Positions 52,135 to 63,948 of a DNA stretch of 64,000 nt are shown one piece after another. How positions within the stretch are numbered: the first letter of the stretch is position 1; each line of letters begins with the position of its first letter. Origin of the DNA: Rhodospirillales bacterium. GTDB lineage: Bacteria > Pseudomonadota > Alphaproteobacteria > Rhodospirillales > SHVQ01. Under the pieces are notes generated by a model. It was not told where the DNA came from. It did not search any database and saw only the letters and a program-made list of their open reading frames with translations. The DNA lies in assembly GCA_009694195.1 (NCBI GenBank), contig SHVQ01000010.1:1-64000 (forward strand), given 5' to 3'. The position numbers were made by a program, and so were the translations under genes.

Positions 52135-53373
52135 ATGACCAGATCCGTCACGGTGATCGGCGCCGGCATCGTCGGCATGTGCACGGCGAGCTATCTGCAG
52201 CGCGCCGGCCTCAAGGTCGCCGTGCTCGATCCGGTGGAGCCCGGCGGAAGCTGTTCCTTCGGCAACGCAGGAGGGCTCAGCCCGGGATCGTGCGTGCCGG
52301 CCTCGATGCCCGGCATTCTCAAGCAGGTCCCAAAGTGGCTCACGGACCCGACGGCGCCGCTCGTGCTCCGCTGGCGGTACGCGCCGCGGGCGCTCCCGTG
52401 GCTCTGGCGGTTCGTCATGGCGAGCCGGCCGGAGACCGTCGAGCGGAGCGCCGATGCCATCAGCGCGCTCACCGCGCCGGTGTTCGAGAACTACGCGCCG
52501 CTCATCGCCGAAGCGGGGGCCGAAGGGCTCATCCGTCGGAACGGGCAGATCTACGTCTACGAATCGGAGGCGGCGTTCCTGAAAGACGCGCGCGGCTGGG
52601 ACATCCGGAGGCGCCGCAGTGCGAAATTCGAGGTGATGTCGGCGGACGATATCCGCAAGGCTGAGCCGGCGCTGGCGCCAATATTTCAAAAGGGCGTCCG
52701 TCTGCCGACCCACGGCTACTGCGTCGATCCCTACGGCCTCGTACAGGCGCTGGCGGCCGCCTTCCGCAAAAACGGGGGCGAGATACTGCCTCACCGCGTC
52801 CTCGATATCGAGATGGACGGAAACCAGCCACGAACCCTGGTGACGGATGCCGGCCGGCGGCCGGTGGAGACGTTGATCATTGCCGCAGGCGCCTGGTCCG
52901 GTCAGCTCGCGCGAAAGCTCGGCCACAAGGTGCCGTTGGAAACACAGCGCGGCTATCATGCCATGGTCGCCGACCCTGCGAAGACGCCCAATGCCACGAT
53001 CATGTGGGCCGAACGCAAGTTCCTCGCGACACCCATGGCGGGGGGCATGCGCTTTGCCGGCACGGTCGAGATCGCCGGCCTCAATGCGCCGCCCGACTAT
53101 AGCCGCGCTGACCAGCTCCTTGCGTTCGGCCGGGAGATGTTCCCCGGCCTCGGCGGCGGCACCGTCACGCGATGGATGGGGCACCGGCCGAGCCTGCCGG
53201 ATTCGGTCGCCGTGATCGGGCCGTCCCCCCGGGTCAGCAACGTCTTCTTCGCCTTCGGACACGGCCATGTCGGCCTGAGCTGTGCCTCGACGACGGGCCG
53301 GCTGGTCAGCGAGCTCGTGGTCGGAAGCAAGCCGTGCGTCGATCCCCGGCCCTATCGCATCGATCGCTTCTGA
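52135..53373 (+). CDS. FAD-dependent D-amino-acid dehydrogenase/oxidase (DadA-like)
   Basis: 412 residues from ATG 52135, five bases after the permease stop. The dinucleotide-binding motif is VIGAGIVG at the N-terminus, followed by YLQRAGLKVAVLDP. SFGNAGGLSPGSCVP and the C-terminal FAFGHGHVGLSCASTTG are the DadA/DAO flavin-binding landmarks. It deaminates D-amino acids, or oxidises sarcosine-like amines, with electrons to a quinone or oxygen. It is in the importer's transcript, which suggests the imported solute or its product is an amino acid. Confidence 0.9.
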   Translation: MTRSVTVIGAGIVGMCTASYLQRAGLKVAVLDPVEPGGSCSFGNAGGLSPGSCVPASMPGILKQVPKWLTDPTAPLVLRWRYAPRALPWLWRFVMASRPETVERSADAISALTAPVFENYAPLIAEAGAEGLIRRNGQIYVYESEAAFLKDARGWDIRRRRSAKFEVMSADDIRKAEPALAPIFQKGVRLPTHGYCVDPYGLVQALAAAFRKNGGEILPHRVLDIEMDGNQPRTLVTDAGRRPVETLIIAAGAWSGQLARKLGHKVPLETQRGYHAMVADPAKTPNATIMWAERKFLATPMAGGMRFAGTVEIAGLNAPPDYSRADQLLAFGREMFPGLGGGTVTRWMGHRPSLPDSVAVIGPSPRVSNVFFAFGHGHVGLSCASTTGRLVSELVVGSKPCVDPRPYRIDRF

Positions 53374-53392
53374 GGCTGCGGGGAGGCGTTCG

Positions 53393-54934
53393 TTGCCCGA
53401 TACCGACGATGGCTTTGTTCCGCTGCTGACGCGGACGGCACGCGAGTCCCCCCAGCGTCTCTTCGCAAGCTTCAACGGAAATCCCATCCGTTTTCAGGAT
53501 GTCGACCGCGAGTCGTCGGCGCTGGCCCATTGGCTGCGGCGCCAGGGGCTCGGGATCGGTGACGCCGTCGCCGTCATGGCGCGCAACGGCCGCGTCACGC
53601 TCGCCCTCATGTTCGCGATGGCAAAGGCGGGCGCCGTCTGGGTGCCGGTGAACGTGCGAAGCCAGGGGGAAAACCTCGGATACATTCTCGACCACGCCTC
53701 ACCGAAGCTCGTGATCGCCGATCACGACCTCGTGGCTGCGATCAAGGAGAGCGGCGCCAAGATCGAGGGGGCGGCCGTCGCCGTCATCGGGAAGGCCGAG
53801 GCGCCGACGGCTGTCGAGCCGGCGCTCGCGGACGCGCGACCGTTCCGCGAATCGCCGCCTCATGCGGACCGGCCGTTCGCAATCATGTACACGTCCGGGA
53901 CCACCGGCCGGCCGAAGGGAGTCATCGTCTCCCATCGCATGTTGCGCCTCTCCGGCGAGGCGATCGCGCTGGTGTCCGCGGCGGCGGCCGGAGACGTCTT
54001 TTTCCTGTGGGAACCGCTCTATCACATCGGCGGCGCCCAGATGATCGTCCTACCGCTCATTCGGGATGTTCGCCTGGCGATGGTCGATGGGTTCAGCGCC
54101 GGCCGCTTCTGGGGCGAGGTCCGCGCGAGCGGCGCCTCGCACATCCACCATCTTGGCGCCCTGCTGCCGATCCTCCTGAAACAACCTCCGGGTGCCCTCG
54201 ATCGCGCCCACGGCGCGCGCATCTCGTTCGGCGGAGGATGCCCGGGCGATATCTGGCGGCCCTTCGAGGATCGCTTCGGCGTTCAGGTGCGCGAATGCTA
54301 TGGCATGACGGAATGCTCGAGCGTGACGACCTACAACGAGGCCGGCGTCGTCGGCTCGGTGGGGCGTCCTGTTCCCTGGTTCGACGTGACTCTTTTGAAT
54401 GCCGATGGGCGAGCGGCTGCCCTCGGCGAGCGTGGCGAGATCGTCGTGCGGACACTCGTCGAGGGCGCCATCACGCGCGGGTATTTCAAGAACCCGGAGG
54501 CGACCGCGAAGGCCCTTCGGGGCGATACGTTTCACACCGGGGACATCGGCTCCTTCGACGCCGACGGGAATCTCTTCTTTCACGGTCGATTCACCGACAA
54601 CGTTCGCGTGAGGGGCGAGAACGTGACGGCGTTCGAGGTCGAACATGTCGCAGCCAAGCATCCGGCTGTGGAGGATTGTGCCATGATCGGAGTCTCGGCG
54701 GACCTGGGCGAGCAAGACATCAAGCTCTTTGTCAAGCCGCGATCCGGCTCGACCATCGATCCGCCCGCGTTTTCCGCTTGGCTCGGCGAGCGGCTGGCGC
54801 CCTACCAGAATCCCCGCTACGTCGTCGTGATCGACGATTTCGAGCGGACGCCGAGCGAGCGCATCATGAAACACAGGCTCAAGAACCGCCGGGAGCCCGC
54901 CTGGGACCGGCTTGCCGCGGGTCGCACGCGTTGA
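53393..54934 (+). CDS. AMP-forming acyl-CoA synthetase/ligase
   Basis: 513 residues. The start is TTG 53393, six bases after GGGAGG; no ATG lies nearer. The AMP-binding P-loop IMYTSGTTGRPKGV (about residues 163-176), the GYFKNPEAT and DTFHTGDIG motifs, and the C-terminal catalytic Lys region PSERIMKHRLK are present. It activates a carboxylic acid to the CoA ester with ATP. The acid is unknown; aromatic or fatty substrates are common. It is convergent with the PLP-enzyme gene. Confidence 0.9.
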   Translation: MPDTDDGFVPLLTRTARESPQRLFASFNGNPIRFQDVDRESSALAHWLRRQGLGIGDAVAVMARNGRVTLALMFAMAKAGAVWVPVNVRSQGENLGYILDHASPKLVIADHDLVAAIKESGAKIEGAAVAVIGKAEAPTAVEPALADARPFRESPPHADRPFAIMYTSGTTGRPKGVIVSHRMLRLSGEAIALVSAAAAGDVFFLWEPLYHIGGAQMIVLPLIRDVRLAMVDGFSAGRFWGEVRASGASHIHHLGALLPILLKQPPGALDRAHGARISFGGGCPGDIWRPFEDRFGVQVRECYGMTECSSVTTYNEAGVVGSVGRPVPWFDVTLLNADGRAAALGERGEIVVRTLVEGAITRGYFKNPEATAKALRGDTFHTGDIGSFDADGNLFFHGRFTDNVRVRGENVTAFEVEHVAAKHPAVEDCAMIGVSADLGEQDIKLFVKPRSGSTIDPPAFSAWLGERLAPYQNPRYVVVIDDFERTPSERIMKHRLKNRREPAWDRLAAGRTR

Positions 54935-54945
54935 CTCGGGGAAGA

Positions 54946-56441
<1,496 letters not shown>

Positions 56442-56445
<4 letters not shown>

Positions 56446-57851
56446 GTCATCTCCCCGCGACCCTTCTTCTCGAGGAACCCTGAGACGTCCGGCTTGGGGG
56501 GCGTTCCCAGCACGTCTTCGATCGTGCGCGCGACGGCGAGAAGCCGTGCCTCGGTTCGTGCCGGCGCGGCGATCTGCAGGCCGACCGGAAGGTCGCTCCG
56601 AACGAGTGGAAACGACAGGCCGCAGAAGCCGAGCACGTTGAAGATACGCGTGTTGCGGGCATTGCGGGCGATCCATTCGGCGCGCTTCGGGCCCTTCGCG
56701 ATCTCCTCGAACGGTGCGGCGACCATCACCGTGGTCGGCGTCACCCAGCCGTCGAGCCCCCTGATCGCCTCGGTCGCGGCGCGGGCCATGGCCTCGCGCC
56801 CGCGATAGAGAGCCACATAGCGGTCGGCCGAATAATCGAAGGCATTCTTCAGCCGGTCCCGCGTGTACCGGTCGATCAGATCGTATTCCCTCTTGACCCG
56901 TTCGCCACCGAGATATCCCACCACCGACGTCACGCCGCCGTACAGGTAGAAATCCTGGAAGTCGTTGACGTGCGGGACTTCGCACGGGACGATCTCCACG
57001 CCCGCTCCGGCAAGGCGTGAAAGGGCCTCGTCGATGGCGTCCGCGACTTCGGACTCGAGTCCCTCGAAGAAGTAATTGACGGGCTTTCCAAGACGCAACG
57101 TCCGCGGCGCGACGGAGCGCGGTTCCGCGTCTCCCGTCAGCGCGGCATAGGCGTAGCAGGCGTCGGCCACCGTATTGGTAAAGGTTCCGAGGGAATCGAT
57201 CACCGGATTGAGCGGCATGAGGCCATCCTTCGGCCACAGCTCCGGGCTCGCCTTGAACCCGACGGTGCCGCAATAAGAGGCCGGCATGCGGACCGAGCCG
57301 CCGGTATCGGTCCCGATCGCGAGCGCCGAGAGGCCGGCCGCTTGTGCCACCGCCGAGCCGTGGCTGGACCCGCCCGGCATTCGATGGAGCGACGGCGACC
57401 ATGGGTTCCACGGTAGCGGGTGAGTATCGTTGAAGGCGCCAAGCGCAAATTCCACAGTCCGTGCCTTGCCGAGGAGGATGCAGCCAGCGCGTTTCAGCGA
57501 TTTGATGAAGCTGCCCTCCGGGCCGATATCCTTCTCCACGTCGAGGCGCGAGCCGGCACCGGTCGGCATGCCGTCGACCGCGAAGAGGTCCTTGATGGCG
57601 ACGGGCACCCCCATGAGGGGGCCGAGGTCCGTGCCGCCCGCGAGGAGCTGATCGATCCCGCGCGCGGTCTTCATCGCAGGCTCCGCAGCGACGTGGATGA
57701 ACGCATCGAGCCGCGGGTTGAGCGCCTCGATGCGGTCGAGAAACGCGCGCGTCACCGCTTCCGCGCTCACGCGGCCCGAGCGGAGGTCCTCCCCGTAAGC
57801 AGCGAGACTCCGGGTCCGAAACGGATCGGGAGGAAGATTATGTGTCGCCAT
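56442..57851 (-). CDS. amidase signature family enzyme
   Basis: 469 residues from ATG 57851. The Ser-cisSer-Lys triad is Lys87 (VAIKDLF), Ser162 (GGSSHGS) and Ser186 (TDTGGSVR), with the expected 24-residue spacing of the two serines. It hydrolyses an amide in the cytoplasm. It is divergent from the PhyH gene (175 bases between) and is the first gene of a two-gene operon with the PLP enzyme. An in-frame ORF extends to 57929 but has no better start. Confidence 0.9.
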
Positions 57852-58026
57852 GATTTGACTGATCTGCGTTGGAGGCAGTGAAGGCCGTCGCGGAGGGCTA
57901 AAATAGGGGCTAACGGCGACTATCCTCAAGGCCTCTGGTCGCCGCCGCCCGGCAAGCGCAGGTTTGCAGAGGACGACCGTCCGGGATTACCCTCTCGATC
58001 GTCCCTGGAGAGCCCCCGGAGGGGCC

Positions 58027-58857
58027 ATGCCGAAGTATTTCACGCCTGAGCAGATCGACCGGTTTCAAGAGCAAGGTTATTCGGACGTCATCCGGTTTCT
58101 CTCGCCTGTTGAGGCGCGCGCTGCCCGAGAAAGCGTCGAGCGTTTCGAGCACGAGCATCCCGACGAGATCGGAAAGCTCTACCAGCATCCGCACATCTTG
58201 TTCCGCTGGCTTGGCGACCTTGTCAGCCATCCCGTCCTGCTCGACGGCTTGGAGGACCTCGCCGGCCCGAACCTGCTCTGCACCATGACGTCCTTTCGGC
58301 AAAAGAATGCCGGCGAGGGTACCTATGCCGGCTGGCACCAGGATGCTTTTTACGTGCATTACGACCCCTTCTATTTTGTCGCCATCATCGCGATCACCGA
58401 TTGCACGGTGGAAAACGGCTGCTTGTACGTGCTGCCGGGCTCGCACCGCGGCCCATTGCTCCCACACGTCGAAACCCCTGATGAGAAAAACCTGCTGACG
58501 CGCAGCCAGAAGATCACGGCCGAGCTCGATCTCGCGAAGGCGGTTCCGGTGGAGCTCGCGGCGGGCGAGGCCTTCGTCTTCCACAACATGATGGTCCACG
58601 GCTCGCCGCCGAATAACAGCGCCGACCGCCGCATCGTCCTCTTGATGGATGTCTGTCCGCCGAGCACGCGGAGGCTCGGCAGCAAGGACGCGGCGACCCT
58701 GCTGCGGGGCGTCGACGAATTCAACAACTTCGAATTGATCCGCGAGCCGAAGGACGACTTCGGCCCGGACGCGAGAAGCTTGCACCGGTTCGCCTGCGAG
58801 ACGCGGGTGAAGGAGACGTATAAAGGAACGACGCGCATCTCGCCCGCGTTGCGATAG
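58027..58857 (+). CDS. phytanoyl-CoA dioxygenase (PhyH) family 2-oxoglutarate/Fe(II) oxygenase
   Basis: 276 residues from ATG 58027, with GGAGGGG nine bases upstream. The iron site is His104-x-Asp106 (WHQDAF) and His191 (MVHGSPPN), with the 2-oxoglutarate Arg in the ADRRIVL segment. It hydroxylates an unknown small substrate using oxygen and 2-oxoglutarate. PhyH includes PhnY*, a 2-aminoethylphosphonate hydroxylase, but no PhnZ partner is here, so I do not assign it. An earlier in-frame TTG at 57964 is unlikely. Confidence 0.88.
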   Translation: MPKYFTPEQIDRFQEQGYSDVIRFLSPVEARAARESVERFEHEHPDEIGKLYQHPHILFRWLGDLVSHPVLLDGLEDLAGPNLLCTMTSFRQKNAGEGTYAGWHQDAFYVHYDPFYFVAIIAITDCTVENGCLYVLPGSHRGPLLPHVETPDEKNLLTRSQKITAELDLAKAVPVELAAGEAFVFHNMMVHGSPPNNSADRRIVLLMDVCPPSTRRLGSKDAATLLRGVDEFNNFELIREPKDDFGPDARSLHRFACETRVKETYKGTTRISPALR

Positions 58858-58891
58858 GCGCCGAACATCGCCTCGTCCGGCCGTCAGCGCG

Positions 58892-60094
58892 TCACGTCTC
58901 GCAGACCAGCAACTCACGTGGCATGTCCGTCAGGACCTCGGCGCCTTTCTCGGTCATCGTCCAGGCTTCGCTCACGGCAATGCCGATCTTGCCGGGCCAG
59001 CGGACCGCGATCGGCGAATGGAAGGTCATGCCCGCAAGAACGGGCCGATGATTGCCGGGTGCCATCCGGAACGAATGCTCGACCCAATTGGGCGAGATCG
59101 TAATCCCGATGCTGTAGCCGCATGAGCCCCCCGTGTAGATCTCCGAACGAACGGGATCGAGCTGCTTCTGCGCGCGGGTTGCGATTTCGTGGGCCGTCAT
59201 GCCCGGTCTCGCGAACGAGAACATGGTGTTGAGTGTGTCGATGCAGGCGTCCGACACCCGGCGCACGTAGTCGGACGGCTTCCCCATGACGGCGGTGCGA
59301 TAGATCGGGCCGACGTAGCGATTGTAGACGCCCGAGAGCTCGAGGTTGATCGTATCGCCGGGCAGGATCGGGTTTCGCTTCCACGTCAGATGCGGACCCC
59401 ATCCCGTCCGCTCGCCGACATGGATGAAGGGTGCGGGGTAGGGCGCCTCGCTCCCGGCCCGCAGCATCGCGGTATAGGCGGCCGCGCCGACGTCGTTGTC
59501 GGTGTTTCCGACCCGGAGCGCCTGCATGGCGGCACGGATGCCGATGTCGGTGAACGCGGCCGCCTTGCGCATGAACCGGAGCTCGGCAGGCGACTTGACG
59601 ACGCGGAGATCGAAAACGAGCGACGTGCAATCGACGAAGCGTGCGCTCGAAAGCGTGTCCGCGAGGACGGCTTGTCCCTCGGCCGTCGCCGGATAGCGGC
59701 CCATTTCGATCCCGATGCGGGCATTCCCGTAATCGGTCCGAAGGATGCCGGCGAGTTGTTCGTAGTGGCCCCGCTGATGGAGGTCGGGGCCGGCAATCAC
59801 GTCGCCAAGCCACGCGTGCCGGGGAACGAGCGCCGCCTGGTCCGCTTGAACATGGAGAGTCGCCGGCCGATCGAGCGGGAGGACGAGGGAGACGTATTCG
59901 TTGCCGACGGTCATCTCATAGCCGGTCAAGTAGGCGACGTTCGGCGTGTTCCTGACCAGAAGGACATCGACCCCCTTCGCCTCCATCGCCTTGCGCGCGT
60001 TGACGATCCGGTTCGCGTACTCCTGCGCGGGAAATGCAGCCGTCACGAACGACCGACTTGCAGCTTTCTGGGGGCGGCGAATGCTCTTTTTCAT
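58892..60094 (-). CDS. M24-family creatinase-type pita-bread protein
   Basis: 400 residues from ATG 60094, overlapping the upstream M24 stop as ATGA. The creatinase domain includes NVAYLTGYEMTVGN. In the M24 domain the metal positions are altered: NLELSGVYNRYVGPIY, GYSIGITISPNWVEHS, and MTFHSPIAV, so metal-dependent peptidase activity is unlikely. It resembles the ectoine/creatine hydrolase relatives. Paired with a second M24 gene, it may form a heteromer. Confidence 0.82.
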   Translation of the reverse strand: MKKSIRRPQKAASRSFVTAAFPAQEYANRIVNARKAMEAKGVDVLLVRNTPNVAYLTGYEMTVGNEYVSLVLPLDRPATLHVQADQAALVPRHAWLGDVIAGPDLHQRGHYEQLAGILRTDYGNARIGIEMGRYPATAEGQAVLADTLSSARFVDCTSLVFDLRVVKSPAELRFMRKAAAFTDIGIRAAMQALRVGNTDNDVGAAAYTAMLRAGSEAPYPAPFIHVGERTGWGPHLTWKRNPILPGDTINLELSGVYNRYVGPIYRTAVMGKPSDYVRRVSDACIDTLNTMFSFARPGMTAHEIATRAQKQLDPVRSEIYTGGSCGYSIGITISPNWVEHSFRMAPGNHRPVLAGMTFHSPIAVRWPGKIGIAVSEAWTMTEKGAEVLTDMPRELLVCET

Positions 60095-61302
60095 CGACCG
60101 GCCTCCACGTGCTCGAAGGGCAGGTTGCTGAGGCGCTCGGCGCCGTTTTTGGTCACGAGCCAGGAGTCTCCGAAACAGACGCCGAACCTGCCGGGGATGC
60201 AAAGGCGGATCGGCGAGTAGAACGCCATGCCGGGCTCGAAGCGGCGCGCATTGGTCTCGTCGATCGTCAACCAGTCCTCCTTCCAGCTCGGCGCGAGGCC
60301 GACGCCGATGCTGTAACCGAATGAGGGCATCGGCGCGATGTCCCGGTGGAGCGGGCCGAGCTTGCGGCGGACGGCTTTCGCCAGCTCCTTGATCGGACGC
60401 CCGGGCTCGACCCCCTCGATCAGCGACTGCAGACAATCGTCGGCGCGGGCCGCCAGGCTCTTGAGGGGCGCGGGCGCTTTGGCTGGGAGAATCGTCCTGC
60501 TCAGCGGGGCCGAGTACCGTTGGAACACGCCTGCAAGCTCGATCGTCACTGCGTCGTTCCGGGCCATGCGCGTTCGTTTGAACATGGCGTGCGGCAGCCC
60601 CGTGCGTTCCCCCGCGGCCACCATGGGTGCGGTGGAGAAATACTCGCTGCCCGCCAGGATCATCGCGTCTGAGGCCGCGGCCGCGATGTCGTTCTCGCCC
60701 GTGCCCGGCCGGACCGCCGAAAGGGCCGCAAGCATTCCGATGTCCGAGTAATGCGCGGCTTTCTGCAGATGCGCGATCTCCGAGGGCGACTTCGTCGTGC
60801 GGCCGGCGATGATGATCTCGGAGGCGTCGGTAAACGTGGCTTCGGGAAAGGCGTCCCGAAAGCCCTGGGCGGCCCGGGGGTCGAGCACCTCGAACCGCTG
60901 ATCGAGACCGATGCATCCGCCCGCCAGCTTCCATTCCCTGATGTAGTCGACGACGAGCGGGATGGCTGCTGCCGGGTCCCACGATGGAAATTCCTTGGCG
61001 TCGCGGATCCACCCGTGAACCAGGACCGTCGCGACCTCCGTTCCGGCGACCACGATGCCTGCATGGCCGTCGCTTCGCAGCAGAAGGAAGTTCGCGTAAT
61101 CGGTATTCGTGTACTGGAAGCCGGTGAGATAGCAGATGTTCGGGTTGTTCCCGGTGATGAGAACGTCGAGGCCCCGCTTTTTCATTTTCGCGAGAACGCG
61201 ATCGACGCGCGCGCGGTATTCGGTATTGGCAAACGCCAACTCTTGTCGAATGGTGCCCTGCAGCAAGGTCTCGAGCTGCGGCAAAAACGTCTTTTCGGTC
61301 AC
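60091..61302 (-). CDS. M24-family creatinase-type pita-bread protein (partner)
   Basis: 403 residues. It starts the two-gene M24 pair (coupled to 58892 by ATGA). The N-terminal domain has ICYLTGFQYTNTDY; in the M24 domain TIELAGVFQRYSAPL, GYSIGVGLAPSWKE and MAFYSPIRL replace the metal-binding motifs. The two proteins are clearly paralogous and probably associate, as creatinase-type enzymes are dimers. It is 15 bases downstream of the MmgE/PrpD gene, so all three are likely co-transcribed. Confidence 0.82.
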   Translation of the reverse strand: MTEKTFLPQLETLLQGTIRQELAFANTEYRARVDRVLAKMKKRGLDVLITGNNPNICYLTGFQYTNTDYANFLLLRSDGHAGIVVAGTEVATVLVHGWIRDAKEFPSWDPAAAIPLVVDYIREWKLAGGCIGLDQRFEVLDPRAAQGFRDAFPEATFTDASEIIIAGRTTKSPSEIAHLQKAAHYSDIGMLAALSAVRPGTGENDIAAAASDAMILAGSEYFSTAPMVAAGERTGLPHAMFKRTRMARNDAVTIELAGVFQRYSAPLSRTILPAKAPAPLKSLAARADDCLQSLIEGVEPGRPIKELAKAVRRKLGPLHRDIAPMPSFGYSIGVGLAPSWKEDWLTIDETNARRFEPGMAFYSPIRLCIPGRFGVCFGDSWLVTKNGAERLSNLPFEHVEAGR

Positions 61303-61317
61303 GTGTGCTCCCTTAGG

Positions 61318-62739
61318 TCAGCTTATTGTCGCCGCGCGCATTGTCGGCTCAGCCGGTACCAGCGCCCGAAAAAGCTCGCTCAAATCGGGCGCTTGCTCAA
61401 GCCGGCTTACAATCTCGCAGAGACGGCTTTGGTGTCTTGCGCTGAATGCCGCCCCAGATTCCTCGACGCATTGGCGAAGCTTCGCTTCCAGGTCCCCGTA
61501 CGTCGCCGGGTTTCGGGGATGGCCGGGCGGGTCGTCGACTCGGCTGGTGAGCTCGCGCCCATCGCGCAACCGCACGCTCACCACGGCCGGGGCATTCGAG
61601 AAGGCGCCGGCAACGGATTCGACCGCCGGGTCGATTTCGACGCGCGTCACGGCGAGGATGCGCCGAACGTCCGGATCGTTCAGCGCCGGCGGGAGAAAGT
61701 CCTTGATCCCGACGCGCCCGTTGGCAGCCGCAACGGCAACCGGGTAGGGCATGTTGAAGATGGCGGCGCGCTGCGTTTGCGGATTCCATTTCACCTCGGC
61801 CGGCGTCGCGATGAAATCCTTCGAGAGCCGGTTGGTGCCGACGCGGATGGCCTCGACGTCGCTCGCGGCGAAGGCATGCGCTCGCTTCAGATTCAGGGTT
61901 GCCGCGATCGCCGTGTGCGCAACACGGCAGCACGGGTAGAGCTTCACGCTCATCTCGGTATTGAGAAACGTCCGACCGAGGCCATCCAAAAGAATTCCGA
62001 TATCGTGCTCCGGTTCGAACGCGCGATAGAACCCATAACGGCCGAGGAACACTTCGTGCGGGCCGGTCAGCCCTGCTTTCGCCAGGAGAGCGGAATCGAC
62101 CCCCGATCGCGCCCGCATGCCCTGTTGGAGAGGGACCGTATCGGCGTGCTCTTCGTACATCTGGAACTCGCCCGCGGCTTGGGCATAGGCGATCCCAAAT
62201 GCGTTCAGTCCTTCATTCACGGTGCACTTGAGGAGGCGAATCGCGGCCGCCGTAGGTCCGAACACGGCGATGCCGTTGTCGCGTCCGGTATCGATCGCGA
62301 TCGAGCGAATGCTGCGCTGAAGGCGGCAATACACATCCGTGGCGGCGACGATGGCGCCGACGAGCTCGGCCCCGGAAATGGTGGGGTCGCGTTCGGCGAC
62401 GGCGAATGCCGCGGGCAGGATATAGGCGCTGCCGTGGCCGCCGTTCGGCGAAACGTCCATGGTGTCGTCGAAATCGAGGGCGCGGGCCATGGTCCCGTTG
62501 ACGAGAGCGGCGATGGGCGCCGGCAGGCGCTCTCCGAACCCGATCACCTGGCTCTCCGGGCGCCCGCCCCAGGCGTTCGCAACCCGGCGTACGGCGCTGA
62601 CGGCCGGGCTGGTGGAGCCCCCGATCGCTGCTGCGATCGTGTCGAGGACAGCGAGCTTGGCGCGATCGACAGCGGCGACCGGCATGTCGCTGAGACGAAT
62701 CGACAGGACGTGTTTGACAAGGTTCTCAGCCGGATCCAT
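61318..62739 (-). CDS. MmgE/PrpD family protein (2-methylcitrate dehydratase-like)
   Basis: About 473 residues from ATG 62739. The family has LDTIAAAIGGS near residue 30, RALDFDDTMDVSPNGGHGSA near residue 85 (given in part), and a C-terminal mixed domain with VKLYPCCRVAH. Related enzymes dehydrate 2-methylcitrate or isomerise other dicarboxylates or cis-aconitate. Here, beside the two M24 proteins and a TTT binding protein, it may process a carboxylate made from the imported compound. It is divergent from the TTT binding-protein gene. Confidence 0.85.
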   Translation of the reverse strand: MDPAENLVKHVLSIRLSDMPVAAVDRAKLAVLDTIAAAIGGSTSPAVSAVRRVANAWGGRPESQVIGFGERLPAPIAALVNGTMARALDFDDTMDVSPNGGHGSAYILPAAFAVAERDPTISGAELVGAIVAATDVYCRLQRSIRSIAIDTGRDNGIAVFGPTAAAIRLLKCTVNEGLNAFGIAYAQAAGEFQMYEEHADTVPLQQGMRARSGVDSALLAKAGLTGPHEVFLGRYGFYRAFEPEHDIGILLDGLGRTFLNTEMSVKLYPCCRVAHTAIAATLNLKRAHAFAASDVEAIRVGTNRLSKDFIATPAEVKWNPQTQRAAIFNMPYPVAVAAANGRVGIKDFLPPALNDPDVRRILAVTRVEIDPAVESVAGAFSNAPAVVSVRLRDGRELTSRVDDPPGHPRNPATYGDLEAKLRQCVEESGAAFSARHQSRLCEIVSRLEQAPDLSELFRALVPAEPTMRAATIS

Positions 62740-62933
62740 CAACAGGATCGCCTCAGCGGGCGAGTTGTCATTCCGGGAAAATCTAGGCCCGTTTGCGACG
62801 GAGACAAAGCGAAATGAATTTCTGGGCGGGCGACCGATAGGCCCAATTTGCGCACGTTCGCCAACGCCGCTTGTATCTTGTAAGATCGCTCAACGCGGAA
62901 AGCGGGACGGATCATCAGGCAGAGGAGGTGGCT

Positions 62934-63935
62934 ATGTCGAAGCAACTCGGGGCATTTGGTCTCTTCGTGGGCGCGCTTGGCGCCGTCGCGATGGCCGCGA
63001 ACCCAGCGGCTGCGTGGGAGCCGTCGAAGCCGGTCGAGATCGTCGTTGCCGCAGGCGCGGGCGGGGCGTCCGACCAGATGGCGCGGATGATGCAATCGGC
63101 CATCCAGAAGAACAACCTGATGAAGCAACCCGCCGTGGTCTCGCTCAAGGGCGGCGCCTCCGGGGGCGAAGCGCTGATGTACATGAAGTCGAGCGAGGGC
63201 GACCCCCACAAAGTCCTCATCGCCTACTCGCTGATCTACATGCTGCCGCTCTCCGCCAAGATCCCCTTCAACTGGCGCGAGCTCAGCCCCGTGTCGGTGA
63301 TCGCGCTCGACCAGTTCATTCTCTGGAGCAACACCACGTTGCCCCACAAGAACGTGAAGGAATTTATCGCTGCCGCCAAGGCCGCCAATCCGCCGTTCAA
63401 GATGGGCGGCACCGGCTCGAAGCGCGAGGACCAGGTGCTCACCGTATTCACGGAAAAGAAGACCGGCACGAAATTCGCCTATCTCCCCTACAAGTCCGGC
63501 GGCGAAGCGGCGACCCAGCTTGTCGGCAACCACACTCAGGCGAACGTCAACAATCCGTCGGAGAACCTGGAGGTATGGCGCGCGGGCCAGGTGCGCGCGC
63601 TCTGCGTGTTCGACAAGGAGCGCATGCAGTACAAGGCGAAGGTCACCGATAAGCAGTCCTGGAACGACATTCCGACCTGCAAGGAAGAAGGCCTCGACGT
63701 GCAATATCTGATGCTCCGCGCGATGTTCCTGCCGGGCAAGGTGACGCCGGACCAGACGGCTTTCTACGTGGATCTGTTCAAGAAGCTCGTGCAGACGACC
63801 GACTACAAGGAGTACCTGGAGAAGCAGGCGCTGAAGCCGGTCTTTCTCACCGGCAAGGACATGGTGAAGTTTCTCGAGGAAGACGATGCGCTCAACAAGA
63901 ACCTGATGACCGAAGCAGGCTTCGTCGCGAACTGA
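62934..63935 (+). CDS. TTT transporter substrate-binding protein (Bug family), second system
   Basis: 333 residues from ATG 62934 after AGAGGAGG. A Sec signal peptide (GAFGLFVGALGAVAMA) ends near AAA (about residue 27), followed by WEPSKPVEIVVAAGAGGASD, the Bug start. Ligand-pocket segments FKMGGTGSKREDQ and FAYLPYKSGGE match the 17284 protein in position. The downstream TctB and TctA genes would lie beyond the right edge; an ATG at 63989 may open the first of them. It is divergent from the PrpD gene. Confidence 0.9.
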   Translation: MSKQLGAFGLFVGALGAVAMAANPAAAWEPSKPVEIVVAAGAGGASDQMARMMQSAIQKNNLMKQPAVVSLKGGASGGEALMYMKSSEGDPHKVLIAYSLIYMLPLSAKIPFNWRELSPVSVIALDQFILWSNTTLPHKNVKEFIAAAKAANPPFKMGGTGSKREDQVLTVFTEKKTGTKFAYLPYKSGGEAATQLVGNHTQANVNNPSENLEVWRAGQVRALCVFDKERMQYKAKVTDKQSWNDIPTCKEEGLDVQYLMLRAMFLPGKVTPDQTAFYVDLFKKLVQTTDYKEYLEKQALKPVFLTGKDMVKFLEEDDALNKNLMTEAGFVAN

Positions 63936-63948
63936 GCCGCCCGAGGCC

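Noticed and set aside
58027..58857. PhnY* 2-aminoethylphosphonate hydroxylase identity for the PhyH gene
   Set aside because: The fold fits, but no PhnZ oxygenase is adjacent and the neighbours are amidase and M24 genes, so a specific assignment is unsupported.
62875..62886. Palindrome ATCTT-GT-AAGAT upstream of the second TTT binding-protein gene
   Set aside because: Five-base arms are short and can occur by chance; no second copy was found near the first TTT operon.
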